Source: Pedobacter sp. PAMC26386 (GTDB lineage Bacteria > Bacteroidota > Bacteroidia > Sphingobacteriales > Sphingobacteriaceae). From it: a stretch of 64,000 nt of DNA. Location: the NCBI GenBank assembly GCA_014302835.1, contig CP060294.1, positions 3,311,067-3,375,066 on the forward strand, given 5' to 3'. The notes under the pieces are model-generated. The model ran no database searches. It worked only from the letters and a program-made list of their open reading frames with translations, and was not told the DNA's origin. Positions 16,398 through 25,248 of this stretch are shown in pieces (the first letter of the stretch is position 1; the number at the start of each line of letters is the position of its first letter). Both the position numbers and the translations under genes were made by a program.

Positions 16398-17357
16398 TTA
16401 GAATTCCAGCAATTTCCCCTGTTCAGGAAAAACAAGCTTCAAACCTAGTGAATCATTCTTTTTCAGTTCGTTAACCAAATATTCTTCCTCCTTATCCCAT
16501 GCTTTCATGTGGGTAATGACCACAGCAACCTTTCGTAAGGCCTCAACTCCGGTCAATTTACTTAGCTTATTTAACTCTACCATCAACAGACGTGGCGTCA
16601 AATGTCCGAACAGCTGATTTTCTGGCTGTTTATTAGAAAAAGAGGTTTCAATAAATAAAGCCTTCAGCTGATTTTTAACTACAAGCGGAGCGACCTGTTT
16701 CCAGAGTTTCTCCAATTGTGTGTTTTTTTCTATTTCATCTGCACCAGTATCTCCCAGGTATAACAAACTCGCATTCCCATGACTAATTAAAAAAGCAGTG
16801 CTTTCATATCCTGGCCCATGGCTTAGACGAAAAGGAGTAACCTGCATTTCAGTACCCATCAGCTCTTTATTCACATTTTCTTCCAAGCTCACATAAGTAT
16901 ATTTGCTCAAACGAGGCAAATCGCCCTCATTAGCAAAATTAGCCCAGGCTTTCCAGGTAAAATAGTTATCTCTCAAAACTGCAATAACAGAAGGAAGCGC
17001 ATAAATATTCTTTTTAACATCATCCGGGGAGTTCATAATCAGACCGGCAACATGATCCAGGTGCGCGTGAGAAATCAGATATCCTTTGATCTTGTTTTTT
17101 AAAACCTCATCAGCAGGTCCTTTAAATAATTGATTGCTGATCGCTGCATCTATCCCATGTCTGATTGTCCCTGCGTCGGCACAAATAAAATTTTCACTTC
17201 CTGCAGGAGCGATCAGGTAAGCGGATAAATTACTTTCATCTAATCCGCCCTTTGTACCTAATGGAATTACCTTAAAAGCACTTTTATTTTGTGCATAAGT
17301 TGGATTAAAAACAAGGCCCAAAAGCATTAAAATGAGGAACTGTAATTTCTTATTCAT
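16398..17357 (-). CDS. Secreted class II 3',5'-cyclic-nucleotide phosphodiesterase
   Basis: 319 aa with a signal peptide (LILMLLGLVFNPTYAQ). It is a metallo-beta-lactamase-fold phosphodiesterase of the yeast PDE1/CpdP class: 'VIPLGTKGGLDESNLSAYL' at the start, 'ICADAGTIRHGID', the metal motif 'SHAHLDHVAGL', 'LYLGDTGADEIE', 'IETSFSN' and 'GHLTPRLL' near the end. The enzyme hydrolyses cAMP or cGMP to the 5'-nucleotide; export to the periplasm suggests that it scavenges or quenches extracellular cyclic nucleotides. It is convergent with the barrel protein, 37 bases away. Confidence 0.85.
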   Translation of the reverse strand: MNKKLQFLILMLLGLVFNPTYAQNKSAFKVIPLGTKGGLDESNLSAYLIAPAGSENFICADAGTIRHGIDAAISNQLFKGPADEVLKNKIKGYLISHAHLDHVAGLIMNSPDDVKKNIYALPSVIAVLRDNYFTWKAWANFANEGDLPRLSKYTYVSLEENVNKELMGTEMQVTPFRLSHGPGYESTAFLISHGNASLLYLGDTGADEIEKNTQLEKLWKQVAPLVVKNQLKALFIETSFSNKQPENQLFGHLTPRLLMVELNKLSKLTGVEALRKVAVVITHMKAWDKEEEYLVNELKKNDSLGLKLVFPEQGKLLEF

Positions 17358-17581
17358 ATGAATGGTAACATTTTAGAAAATTTCAATTTATCTTTCTAGT
17401 TTTATAAACGCTTTACGGAATTCAAGATTAAACCACAAAGCTAAATTATTCCAGCTCTCTCAATATCCGTAACAAAAATGCGTAAATTAATACTAATATA
17501 CTGTAGCAGTCATATTAAGAAATCTAATCATGGCAGGGTTCCTGCATATACCAATGGGAATCAACTTTTTAACAATAACCT

Positions 17582-17806
17582 ATGAGAAGTTTAAAAATCA
17601 ACATCGAAGACGATGTGTACAGTATATTACATCCCATTTCTACTATTAATCTTTATAAAATAGTGCACCAAAAGGGCTCATTTGAGATTACAAGAAGCAG
17701 ATATACAGGAGAATGGAAGGTCTTGATCCAGACAAACAATTCCGTAACCTTACCCGTTGCCCCGATTGGAAGAGCTATAGAAGAAAGATTAGGCATAGTG
17801 AACTAA
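17582..17806 (+). CDS. Hypothetical protein, 74 aa
   Basis: ATG at 17582, soluble, with alternating beta-prone stretches (KINIEDDVYSILHPI; GSFEITRSRYTGEWKVLIQ) and an Arg-rich C-terminus. The compact, regular composition and conserved-looking Gly/Trp positions favour a real gene. No family recognised; alone on its strand. Confidence 0.55.
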   Translation: MRSLKINIEDDVYSILHPISTINLYKIVHQKGSFEITRSRYTGEWKVLIQTNNSVTLPVAPIGRAIEERLGIVN

Positions 17807-17925
17807 ATCAAAATCAACCACATACCGTTGATTTTATTTCCCAGTTTGTGCGTTACAATACCCATATTATATTATTTATAACCGGGTAATAATTTATATT
17901 TATTACCTTCACAAAAAAAAACAAT

Positions 17926-18096
17926 ATGACTATTTGCACAGTTTTAGAAAACCACGAAGTTTTAGAACAACACTCGACTATAGGGAATAAAGAAGTTACG
18001 TTTATTGTCCTTGCTTTATGCATCATTATCGCTACAACAGCAATTTACTTTTCTTTTCTTAGAAAAGCAGCGCATACCGATGATGCAAAACACTAA
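17926..18096 (+). CDS. Small single-span membrane protein, 56 aa
   Basis: ATG at 17926, TAA at 18094. Residues ~23-45 (NKEVTFIVLALCIIIATTAI) form one transmembrane helix, followed by 'FLRKAAHTDDAKH', a positive-inside cytoplasmic tail. A plausible -7 element (TATTACCTTC region, 17899-17910) lies 20 bases upstream. Small one-helix proteins are often overlooked; function unknown. Confidence 0.5.
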   Translation: MTICTVLENHEVLEQHSTIGNKEVTFIVLALCIIIATTAIYFSFLRKAAHTDDAKH

Positions 18097-18112
18097 TTTG
18101 TTTCTTTAAAAA

Positions 18113-19570
18113 TTAGTACTGCTCTTCGGATGGATCTCTAAATAAATTCTGCGCAAAGTTGACCAGGAACAATTCCTGTTTAGCCCTGGTAATGGCAGTA
18201 TATAACCAGCGCAGAAATTCCAGATCAACCATTTCATCGGTCAGGTATCCCTGATCTACGAATACAGCGTCCCATTGCCCACCCTGAGCCTTATGACAGG
18301 TTACGGCATAGGCAAATTTAATCTGCAACGCATTATAATAAGGATCTTCCTTAATAGCCAGCATCCGCTCCCGCTTATTGGTAATATGTTCATAGTCTTC
18401 AGCTACCCCTTCAAACAATTTTTTACTCTCTTCATAAGGTAAGTTAGGTGTTTCTGCCTGTAGTGTATCCAGCATCACTTTGCAAGTAACCTGACCAGCC
18501 TCAGGATAATCCAGAAATTCAAGTTGTACTTCAGAAAATCTGAACCCGTAACGCTCTTCTTCATTTCTTACCCTTACAATCCGGGCCATATCGCCATTGG
18601 CTATAAAAGAAGTCGATTCATTATCCGGCAACCAGAAATAATTATTCCTGACTACCATAATCTGATCTCCACCAGTCAGTTCCTCTTCGCGATATAATAA
18701 GCGGGCCCTGATCTGCTGATTGTAAACATTAGCAGATTTATTAGACCGGCAAACGACCAGAGAGTTTTCAATATCGAACTTTCGGTAAGCATACTCCAGT
18801 CCTTCCACAAGCTTTACTCCTGTCATTCTGAAAATATCTTTGTACCCTTTAGTGAAAAACTGCGGTAAACTTACTTTCTCCTCTCCATTTCCTTCTGCTA
18901 TATTTTCTATATGTGTATTGATTAGATCGCGCAGCATAGAAGCATTCGCCAAAATTCCAGATTCTCGCCCCTGACGGACAACTTCTCTCAGTTCCGTTTC
19001 AGTAACCCGCAGTCCAAAATTCTGAGCTACATAAGCCTTATTTAATGCTGGAGAATCTAGACTTCCTACTGGTGGCAACTGTGCTGTATCACCCACAAAA
19101 AGTACCGCACAATTTTTACCATTATAAATAAACTCCATGACATCTTTCAAGAAGGATGACCCATTCCTGGTATTCCACTCATCGGCAATCATAGAGGCTT
19201 CATCAATGATGAACAAGGTATGTTCTGCCAGGTTTGGAGCCAGCTGAAATGACATATCAGGAGATACAGCTGAGCGTTTCCGATAGATTTTTTTGTGAAT
19301 AGTTAACGCTGTTCTGCCCGAATAACTGGTCATTACCTTCGCTGCCCGCCCGGTTGGAGCCAATAAAATAGACCTGAGCTTAAATTTTGGCAAAACCTTT
19401 ACCAGTGCGGCAACGGAAGTAGTTTTACCTGTTCCGGCATATCCTCTAAGGATAAAACACCTGTTATCCAGCTCTCCAGATAAAAAATCGGCCATTTGCT
19501 GACAAAAAATGAACTGTTCAGCAGTAGGTTGAAATTGGTAAGACTGGGCAATTATTGAGGCTTTATCCAT
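18113..19570 (-). CDS. RecD-like ATP-dependent DNA helicase (SF1B)
   Basis: 485 aa from the ATG at 19570; the longer frame to 19675 adds a hydrophobic stretch that does not belong to the family, so it is rejected. Walker A at about residues 42-50 (GYAGTGKTT), Walker B 'LFIIDEASMI', the RecD/TraI-type 'LFVGDTAQLPPVGS', then a UvrD_C_2 domain with 'AVTCHKAQGGQWDAVFVD' and 'LYTAITRAK'. It is a stand-alone 5'-3' helicase of the kind widespread in Bacteroidota, shorter than RecD2 and without its N-terminal extension. Divergent from the DUF3822-rsmD-coaD operon. Likely role: DNA repair or replication restart. Confidence 0.88.
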   Translation of the reverse strand: MDKASIIAQSYQFQPTAEQFIFCQQMADFLSGELDNRCFILRGYAGTGKTTSVAALVKVLPKFKLRSILLAPTGRAAKVMTSYSGRTALTIHKKIYRKRSAVSPDMSFQLAPNLAEHTLFIIDEASMIADEWNTRNGSSFLKDVMEFIYNGKNCAVLFVGDTAQLPPVGSLDSPALNKAYVAQNFGLRVTETELREVVRQGRESGILANASMLRDLINTHIENIAEGNGEEKVSLPQFFTKGYKDIFRMTGVKLVEGLEYAYRKFDIENSLVVCRSNKSANVYNQQIRARLLYREEELTGGDQIMVVRNNYFWLPDNESTSFIANGDMARIVRVRNEEERYGFRFSEVQLEFLDYPEAGQVTCKVMLDTLQAETPNLPYEESKKLFEGVAEDYEHITNKRERMLAIKEDPYYNALQIKFAYAVTCHKAQGGQWDAVFVDQGYLTDEMVDLEFLRWLYTAITRAKQELFLVNFAQNLFRDPSEEQY

Positions 19571-19609
19571 TTTACAAATATGCAATGGTGTTGTTATAGA
19601 AAAAAGAAT

Positions 19610-19617
19610 TAATTTTG
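19610..19617 (+). promoter_or_regulatory. -7 promoter element TAATTTTG for the DUF3822 operon
   Basis: TAATTTTG matches TAnnTTTG, with a TTG at 19591-19593 as a possible -33 element (16-base spacing). If the box is centred at -7, transcription starts at about 19621, two bases from the ATG at 19623, so the message would be nearly leaderless. Confidence 0.45.
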
Positions 19618-19622
19618 CTAAG

Positions 19623-20456
19623 ATGAACAATAGTAAAAACAGCATTTTATTAGTGGATCCAGAATTTGATCCCAATACTGCCTCAGACTGTAATTTGTTG
19701 TTGAAAATTACTGGAGATAGTTTTTCTTATGCCATAATTGACAAAAACAGCAAACAGTTAAAAGCTGTTTTTGACCGGCAGGAATGTGAAGATATCAGTA
19801 CTGAACTGGCCGCTATTTTAAAAAATGACAGCTATCTTAAACTTCCTTTCAGGGAAATCAAGGTTTCTGTTTATACGCCAAACACTATAGCTGTTCCCAA
19901 CGAATTTTTCTGTACCCAGGATTTAAATGACTACGCTAACTTTTTCAACGAAGATCAGTCTGACACTTTATATACCCGTGCTTTTACCCGCTTTGGCTTT
20001 ACTTCAGTATTCAACCTGGAGAAATTCACAGAACAAACTTTAAATACTTTTCTGGCCAGTGCTGCCCGCTATGAGCAGAATGCACCGGTACTGGCATTAG
20101 CATCAAGCGTAGAGGGTACCTCACTATTACTGGACTTCACAGTAGGTTCTTTCAATGCATTATTACTGGACGAAAGCAAAATTCGCTTCCAGAATACTTA
20201 CCAGATGGAGAATGCTGAAGAGTTTAATTATTACCTGGTCTTACTAATCCAGGAACTCAAATTAAATCCGGCAACTACTCCAGTATTAATCAGTGGAATT
20301 ATTCATCAGAACGACGGCTACCATACCTGTCTGCATAAATATTTTAACCACATTCATTTTAACCTTCCTCCTGCTAATGATATTGATCATGCTATCTTAG
20401 ATGATATGCCTGCCCATTATTACAGTAGCTTATTAGCTCTTGACTTATGCGTATAA
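19623..20456 (+). CDS. DUF3822 family protein
   Basis: 277 aa. The order DUF3822-rsmD-coaD is a conserved Bacteroidota arrangement, and this protein overlaps rsmD by 10 bases. The sequence resembles an actin-like ATPase-fold protein in outline: 'SFSYAIIDKNSKQLKAV' near the start, 'LALASSVEGTSLLLDFTVG' in the middle, 'TPVLISGIIHQ' late. That type of fold is only suggested here. It probably has a role linked to ribosome or cofactor metabolism, judged from context; no biochemical function is known to me. Confidence 0.85.
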   Translation: MNNSKNSILLVDPEFDPNTASDCNLLLKITGDSFSYAIIDKNSKQLKAVFDRQECEDISTELAAILKNDSYLKLPFREIKVSVYTPNTIAVPNEFFCTQDLNDYANFFNEDQSDTLYTRAFTRFGFTSVFNLEKFTEQTLNTFLASAARYEQNAPVLALASSVEGTSLLLDFTVGSFNALLLDESKIRFQNTYQMENAEEFNYYLVLLIQELKLNPATTPVLISGIIHQNDGYHTCLHKYFNHIHFNLPPANDIDHAILDDMPAHYYSSLLALDLCV

Positions 20457-20986
20457 TTGGCGGTAAATTAAAAGGTATCCGCATGAATGCGCCTGCCAGT
20501 CTTCCTGTAAGACCTACTACAGACATGGCCAAAGAGGCTCTTTTCAATATTTTGTATAACACTTACGATTTTGATAGTTGTAGGGTACTTGATTTATTCT
20601 GCGGCACTGGAAATATCAGTATTGAATTTGCCTCAAGGGGTATACAAGAAGTTACAGCCGTAGACAAACATTCTGGTTGTATCTTCTGGGTCAAATCAGT
20701 TATTGAAAGATATGAGCTGAACGAAATCAGTCTGCAAAAAGCCGATGTTTTCAAGTTTCTGGAACAACATACTAAAAGCTATCAGATCATATTTGCAGAT
20801 CCACCCTACGACTTAACTAATATTCCACTTATCCCTCAGTTAGTAGCAAAAAACAAGTTATTGACCGAAAACGGATTATTGGTTGTAGAACACCCTTCCT
20901 TATTAAAATTAAAAGATCAGCCCGGCTATAAAGAAACCCGTCGTTACGGTAATTCTTCTTTCAGCTTTTTCAACTATACGCCATAA
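20447..20986 (+). CDS. rsmD: 16S rRNA (guanine966-N2)-methyltransferase RsmD
   Basis: 179 aa. Start 'MRIIGGKLKG', then 'PTTDMAKEALFNIL', the SAM-binding loop 'VLDLFCGTGNISIEFASRG' and the catalytic 'FADPPYD' at about residues 115-121. The enzyme methylates N2 of G966 of 16S rRNA during 30S assembly. Usual length. It starts 10 bases inside the DUF3822 gene and ends 3 bases before coaD, so the three genes are one operon. Confidence 0.95.
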   Translation: MRIIGGKLKGIRMNAPASLPVRPTTDMAKEALFNILYNTYDFDSCRVLDLFCGTGNISIEFASRGIQEVTAVDKHSGCIFWVKSVIERYELNEISLQKADVFKFLEQHTKSYQIIFADPPYDLTNIPLIPQLVAKNKLLTENGLLVVEHPSLLKLKDQPGYKETRRYGNSSFSFFNYTP

Positions 20987-20989
20987 ATT

Positions 20990-21451
20990 ATGAAGATCGC
21001 CCTGTTCCCGGGTTCATTTGACCCATTGACTATCGCACATGCTGATATTCTGAAGCGTGCCCTTCCCTTATTTGATAAAGTAGTTGTTGGAATTGGTTTG
21101 AACAGCTCCAAACAAAGTTTCTTGTCCGGACCAGTTCGCGAAGAAATTGTCAAAGCCGTATTTGCAGACTATGACAATATTGAAGTTCAATCTTATGAAG
21201 GATTAACAGTAGATTTTTGCAGGAAAATCAATGCATCTTATATGATCCGCGGAATTCGTTCGGTTGGTGATTTTGAATATGAAAGGGCAATAGCACAGAT
21301 CAATCAGACCATGATGCCTGAAATGGAAACGATATTTATTCTGAGCAAACCAGAATATTCGGCAATCAGCTCCACCATAGTCAGGGATATTCTCCGTAAC
21401 CATGGTGATGTGACGCCTTTTCTCCCTAAGGAAGCTTTATTTTTTCTTTAA
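20990..21451 (+). CDS. coaD: Phosphopantetheine adenylyltransferase
   Basis: 153 aa. 'ALFPGSFDPLTIAHADILKR' carries the nucleotidyltransferase motif, with 'TIAH' in place of the commoner 'TxGH'; 'MIRGIRSVGDFEYE' and 'SAISSTIVRDI' (the ISSTxVR motif) confirm the family. It transfers AMP from ATP to 4'-phosphopantetheine, the penultimate step of coenzyme A synthesis. It is last in the DUF3822-rsmD-coaD operon. Its last 26 bases overlap the 3' end of the convergent Nudix gene. Confidence 0.95.
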   Translation: MKIALFPGSFDPLTIAHADILKRALPLFDKVVVGIGLNSSKQSFLSGPVREEIVKAVFADYDNIEVQSYEGLTVDFCRKINASYMIRGIRSVGDFEYERAIAQINQTMMPEMETIFILSKPEYSAISSTIVRDILRNHGDVTPFLPKEALFFL

Positions 21452-22070
21452 CTACTTTTTCTTTAATCAATTTACCTGCTTTCAGGACATCAATAATAGA
21501 TGGGTAAGTATTCTTCAGCACTGGTTTCAGCTCAGCAGCTGTCAACCATTCTGCTTTGGTAATGCCTTCTTCTTTCTGTGGAATCAATTTAGGACTACCC
21601 TTAACGGTCATACTATACCAGTTGGTTCTCTTCAGTACCAGCTTAGTACCCATTTCATAAACATGATAGGTTTTACATAACCGCTCATCATTGCTAAGGA
21701 TTTTAACACCGCATTCTTCTTCCACCTCGCGTCTTCCTGCGTCTTTAATCCCTTCCCCTTTTTCCACTTTACCTTTTGGCAGATCCCACTTTTTATTTCT
21801 AAAAATAAACAGGTATTCATCTTTCGCGTTCATCACTAATCCACCAGCTGCTTTAATGACTGTCAAGCCAGCTTTCAATTGCCTAAAGAACAACTTTGGG
21901 TCTTCAGTGATCAATGCATAGGTTTTTGCAGAAAATTTACTTAAGCCTTCATAGAAAGCTTCAAAGTTAAATCCGTTTTCCTCAAGCAGTTCTACAGCTT
22001 CTGAATGTGCAGGCAGTTTGTTCGCAATTAGCAGGGTATTATCGTTTATGTAAATCGTGTACGTTTTCAT
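21426..22070 (-). CDS. Nudix hydrolase
   Basis: 214 aa. The Nudix box is complete: 'GKVEKGEGIKDAGRREVEEE' followed by CGV (GX5EX7REUXEEXGU). Before it, ~75 residues form an extra N-terminal domain typical of Bacteroidota Nudix proteins (MKTYTIYINDNTLLIAN), and the C-terminus is a Lys-rich tail. It cleaves nucleoside-diphosphate-linked substrates; the substrate is unknown. It is convergent with coaD and overlaps it by 26 bases, so it has no spacer for a terminator. Confidence 0.9.
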   Translation of the reverse strand: MKTYTIYINDNTLLIANKLPAHSEAVELLEENGFNFEAFYEGLSKFSAKTYALITEDPKLFFRQLKAGLTVIKAAGGLVMNAKDEYLFIFRNKKWDLPKGKVEKGEGIKDAGRREVEEECGVKILSNDERLCKTYHVYEMGTKLVLKRTNWYSMTVKGSPKLIPQKEEGITKAEWLTAAELKPVLKNTYPSIIDVLKAGKLIKEKVVKEKIKLP

Positions 22071-22272
22071 TGGTTTGATCGTTATTAAGCCAGTTTATAA
22101 AAGCTGGATATAAGTGGTTTTTCGGAAATAAAAGTATAAAAATTATGTACGATACAAAGAGGAATCGAATATTATTTAGTTTTAATCGCCCTACTTTCTA
22201 ATTATCACATTGAGTATCAATCGGTGGCAAAAAAAGGACAAATCCTTTGTGTAATAAAGGTATTATTTTGAG

Positions 22273-22280
22273 TAATTTTG
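22273..22280 (+). promoter_or_regulatory. pyrE: -7 promoter element TAATTTTG for pyrE
   Basis: TAATTTTG fits TAnnTTTG and ends 4 bases before the pyrE ATG (22285); the predicted start of transcription (about 22284) would make the message leaderless. A TTG at 22247-22249 is a weak -33 candidate at 23-base spacing. Confidence 0.4.
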
Positions 22281-22284
22281 GATC

Positions 22285-22947
22285 ATGTATAATAAAAGTG
22301 ATATTGAATTAAAGGTAGCTGAATTTTTACTTCAAATTAAAGCAATAAAATTACAGCCTAATAACCCGTTTACCTGGGCCTCAGGTTGGAAATCTCCAAT
22401 TTATTGTGATAATAGGGTGACGCTCTCCCATCCGTCAGTAAGAACATACATCAGGCAAAAACTTACGCAACTGATACAGGAAGAATTTGGTTCTGTTGAT
22501 GTGATTGCAGGAGTTGCAACTGCCGGTATTCCTCAGGGTGTATTAGTAGCTCAGGAATTGGGTTTACCATTTGTCTATGTAAGAGCGAAAGCTAAAGAAC
22601 ATGGAACAGGTAGCTTAATTGAAGGCGAGATCATTGAAGGTCAGCGTGTAGTAGTGGTAGAAGATTTAATTTCTACTGGTAAAAGTAGTCTACAAGCCGT
22701 ACATGCATTAAAGAATGCAGGTTTGTCTGTTGCAGGTTTAGTTTCTATCTTCACTTATGGTTTTGACATTGCTGAAGAAAACTTCAAAGAGGCTAAATGC
22801 CGTTTTGCAACGTTATCAAATTACAATACCTTGATACAATATGCTGCTGAGAATAGTTTTATCGCACAAAGTGATGTAGATATACTTAACCAATGGCGCA
22901 GAAACCCATCTGAATGGGGACAAAATTTTGACCAAAACCCAGTATAA
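22285..22947 (+). CDS. pyrE: Orotate phosphoribosyltransferase
   Basis: 220 aa. 'FTWASGWKSPIYCDNRV' near the start and the PRPP-binding motif 'VVVVEDLISTGKSSLQAV' at about residues 116-133 define PyrE; 'RAKAKEHGTG' is the flexible loop. The enzyme joins orotate and PRPP to give OMP in pyrimidine synthesis. The ATG of the SRPBCC gene follows after one base, so both are likely co-transcribed. Confidence 0.95.
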   Translation: MYNKSDIELKVAEFLLQIKAIKLQPNNPFTWASGWKSPIYCDNRVTLSHPSVRTYIRQKLTQLIQEEFGSVDVIAGVATAGIPQGVLVAQELGLPFVYVRAKAKEHGTGSLIEGEIIEGQRVVVVEDLISTGKSSLQAVHALKNAGLSVAGLVSIFTYGFDIAEENFKEAKCRFATLSNYNTLIQYAAENSFIAQSDVDILNQWRRNPSEWGQNFDQNPV

Positions 22948-22948
22948 A

Positions 22949-23347
22949 ATGACCGTTATCGAAAGTGCCACCACAGTAAACCAACCGGTAGAGAAAGTTT
23001 ACGCTTTTTTATCCGACATGAACAATCATCAGCAATTGATGCCTGAAAACATTTATAACTGGTCCTCTACAACAGATGAAGCAAGTTTCACTATCCAGAA
23101 TATGGCTAAGCTGGCTATCAGGATTTCCAGCCGTATAGAGAACCAGGAGTTGATTGCTATCCCTACTGAGAAAGCTCCTTTCGATCTGGAATTGAAATGG
23201 ACAGTTGCAGATAATGGTGATGGCACAACAACAGCTACACATATCATTTCAGCAGATTTGAATATGATGATGAAAATGCTGGCTGCGGGACCTTTAAAGA
23301 AACTTGCAGATCATCAGACTGAACGTTTAAGCGAGATTTTAAAATAA
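22949..23347 (+). CDS. SRPBCC (START-like) family protein
   Basis: 132 aa from the ATG at 22949, directly after the pyrE stop; the longer TTG start at 22928 is not needed. The pattern 'MTVIESATTVNQPVEKVYAF', 'LSDMNNHQQLMPENIYNW' and 'GTTTATHIISADLNMMMKML' is that of small lipid- or ligand-binding SRPBCC proteins that follow pyrE in many Bacteroidota. Substrate unknown. A terminator hairpin follows at 23378. Confidence 0.85.
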   Translation: MTVIESATTVNQPVEKVYAFLSDMNNHQQLMPENIYNWSSTTDEASFTIQNMAKLAIRISSRIENQELIAIPTEKAPFDLELKWTVADNGDGTTTATHIISADLNMMMKMLAAGPLKKLADHQTERLSEILK

Positions 23348-23377
23348 AGAAAAATATTTTTCAAGAATAAAACCCAC

Positions 23378-23405
23378 AAAAAAGAGCAAATACTTGCTCT
23401 TTTTT
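23378..23405 (+). terminator. Rho-independent terminator after pyrE-SRPBCC
   Basis: Stem AAAAAAGAGCAA / TTGCTCTTTTTT with a 4-base loop and a T run lies 30 bases after the SRPBCC stop. Confidence 0.8.
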
Positions 23406-23493
23406 CACGTCTAAACTCCTGTTAAAACTGGTCTTTAAAATGTCTGTAGTACGTAAGTAGTCGGTGTTGAGAAGGTGCCTTTCTTCCCCGAAA

Positions 23494-24300
23494 TTATAGC
23501 ATAGAAAACTTCAGAAATACCGGTACATGATCAGAAACTTTTCGCGCCTCTTTCAGTTCATCAAACGCCGTATAAAACGGGATAATTCCTGCATTGATCA
23601 AATTGATCTTTGACTCATTATAAAAAAAGTTATCATAAGCAGACGCAAGGCAATTGCCATTTACACATTTCTGTTTCAATGAAGTCTTCTGATTGGTGAA
23701 TGCAGGCGGATAACCTAAATTCTTTAAAGGATTAAATACAGTATGTGATTCCGGTAAATTGAAATCACCACAAAAGATCAACACATCCGAAGGATAGTTC
23801 TCCGGCATATACTTCAGGTATTTAATTTCAGTTTCCGGTTGTTTGGATTTTGGAATCGCATGCATAGTCACCAGGGTAAATTGTTTTTTACCCAACCTGA
23901 ATCTTGCAAAATAAGGTTCCCTGGTAATTTCCAGGTTATACTTCTTCTCCAGCCACGCTTCTCCAATCTTCTCAGTTCTACTGGTTTTCCAGATAAAAGC
24001 GTAACGCTCTTTACTATATCTGTCACTGGAAGTACCGTGACTAATGGTATAATCCCATTTCGTTCCTGTTCTGTTTAATGCGTCATTCAGACGGGCAACC
24101 GCCATTGGGCCTCCTGGCCCTGCTACTACTTCCTGAATTGCGATTACATCACAGGTTTTCAGGGTTTGTGCAATAAAGTCTATTTGTATATCGGTCTTTG
24201 ATTTTCCAAAATCTTTTAGGTTCCATGAGCAGACAGTTAATGTTTGTCCAAATGCTGAAAACGAAAAAAGAAGGAAAACTGCAATTGTAAATCTTTTCAA
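23494..24300 (-). CDS. Secreted endonuclease/exonuclease/phosphatase-family protein
   Basis: 268 aa with a signal peptide (FTIAVFLLFSFSAFGQ). DNase I-like fold: 'VCSWNLKDFGKS', 'VIAIQEVVAG', 'KRYAFIWK'-like segment, 'LVTMHAIPKS', 'IFCGDFNLPES' and 'VSDHVPVFLKF' give the Asn, Glu, His, Asp-Asn and Asp-His catalytic set. It could be an extracellular nuclease or a sphingomyelinase-like phosphodiesterase; the small size and 'IDFIAQTLKTCDVIAIQEV' favour a deoxyribonuclease-like enzyme. Monocistronic. Confidence 0.85.
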   Translation of the reverse strand: MKRFTIAVFLLFSFSAFGQTLTVCSWNLKDFGKSKTDIQIDFIAQTLKTCDVIAIQEVVAGPGGPMAVARLNDALNRTGTKWDYTISHGTSSDRYSKERYAFIWKTSRTEKIGEAWLEKKYNLEITREPYFARFRLGKKQFTLVTMHAIPKSKQPETEIKYLKYMPENYPSDVLIFCGDFNLPESHTVFNPLKNLGYPPAFTNQKTSLKQKCVNGNCLASAYDNFFYNESKINLINAGIIPFYTAFDELKEARKVSDHVPVFLKFSML

Positions 24301-24339
24301 ATCGTATCTATCTCTAAGTTCTGTTTCAAACAGAAAAAT

Positions 24340-25248
24340 TTAATTGGGTATCGGCTTCTTTTTTAAATTCTGAATATTCATTAATACAATCGCACTGATG
24401 ATCATTAAAATCCCCACCCACTGTAAAAAATTAACAGGCTCTTTCAATAAGATATAGGCAAACATAACAGACACCGGTAACTCTACAGAAGCCACAATTG
24501 TACCCAGGCTAATCCCTGTATGCGGCATCCCGCTGGTAAAAAGCAACGGAGGAAGAATGGTTCCGAAAAAGGCAAGGAATACTCCCCATGGCCAGAAAAT
24601 ACCAAAATTAAAATTCGAATAAGAATTGGTGCAGAAAATTAGCACTATAGCAATCAATCCACCTGCAAGTAACCATAGGCTTCTTTTCAGTGGCCGCATA
24701 TGCGTCGCAATACTATTGGATACAAACAAGGAGATTGTATAAGATACCCCCGCTGCTAAACCCCAGGCCACACCTCTCCAATCCAGTTCATGCACGTCTG
24801 AAAAAATATTGGTTGCCAATGCTGTTCCCATTAAAACGATCACCGTAGCAATAATTTTCCTGGTTGAGGGTATCTTTTTATCTATAACTGCTTCCAGTAA
24901 TAAACCCATCCAAACCGATTGCATTAACAAGACTATCCCTACTGATACCGGAATATATTTTACTGCAAAATAATAAAAAACACTGGTCAATCCGAGGGAG
25001 GTTCCACCAATCATCAGTTTCAAAACAGACCCTTTTCCTGTTGAAGTCTCTTCTTTTGCCTTTACCTTATCCTTAATCAGTATATTTAATAAAAACATGC
25101 AGGTAAATCCAATCGTGAACTGAGAAGTTGTTACTTCCGCAGTAGTGAATCCATGAGCATAAGCCATCTTAACCACTGTTGCCAGCGCACCGTAACTTGA
25201 GGCGCCAAGCCCAACCAATAAGGCGCCTTTGAGTAAGTTTCTTTCCAT
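24340..25248 (-). CDS. EamA-family (DMT superfamily) transporter
   Basis: 302 aa from the ATG at 25248, where the first helix begins at once (ERNLLKGALLVGLGASSYGA); the longer frame adds a charged 21-residue leader. About ten transmembrane helices fall in two EamA repeats, the second with 'LEAVIDKKIPSTRKIIATVI' at its start and 'ILLKEPVNFLQWVGILMI' at its end, the usual 'KEP' signature. Inner-membrane exporter of metabolites or amino acids; substrate unknown. It is 39 bases upstream of the EEP gene but each has its own promoter space. Confidence 0.88.
   Translation of the reverse strand: MERNLLKGALLVGLGASSYGALATVVKMAYAHGFTTAEVTTSQFTIGFTCMFLLNILIKDKVKAKEETSTGKGSVLKLMIGGTSLGLTSVFYYFAVKYIPVSVGIVLLMQSVWMGLLLEAVIDKKIPSTRKIIATVIVLMGTALATNIFSDVHELDWRGVAWGLAAGVSYTISLFVSNSIATHMRPLKRSLWLLAGGLIAIVLIFCTNSYSNFNFGIFWPWGVFLAFFGTILPPLLFTSGMPHTGISLGTIVASVELPVSVMFAYILLKEPVNFLQWVGILMIISAIVLMNIQNLKKKPIPN

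Noticed and set aside
19571..19675. An N-terminal extension of the helicase gene
   Set aside because: The extra 35 residues are hydrophobic and foreign to the family, and the domain starts normally at 19570.
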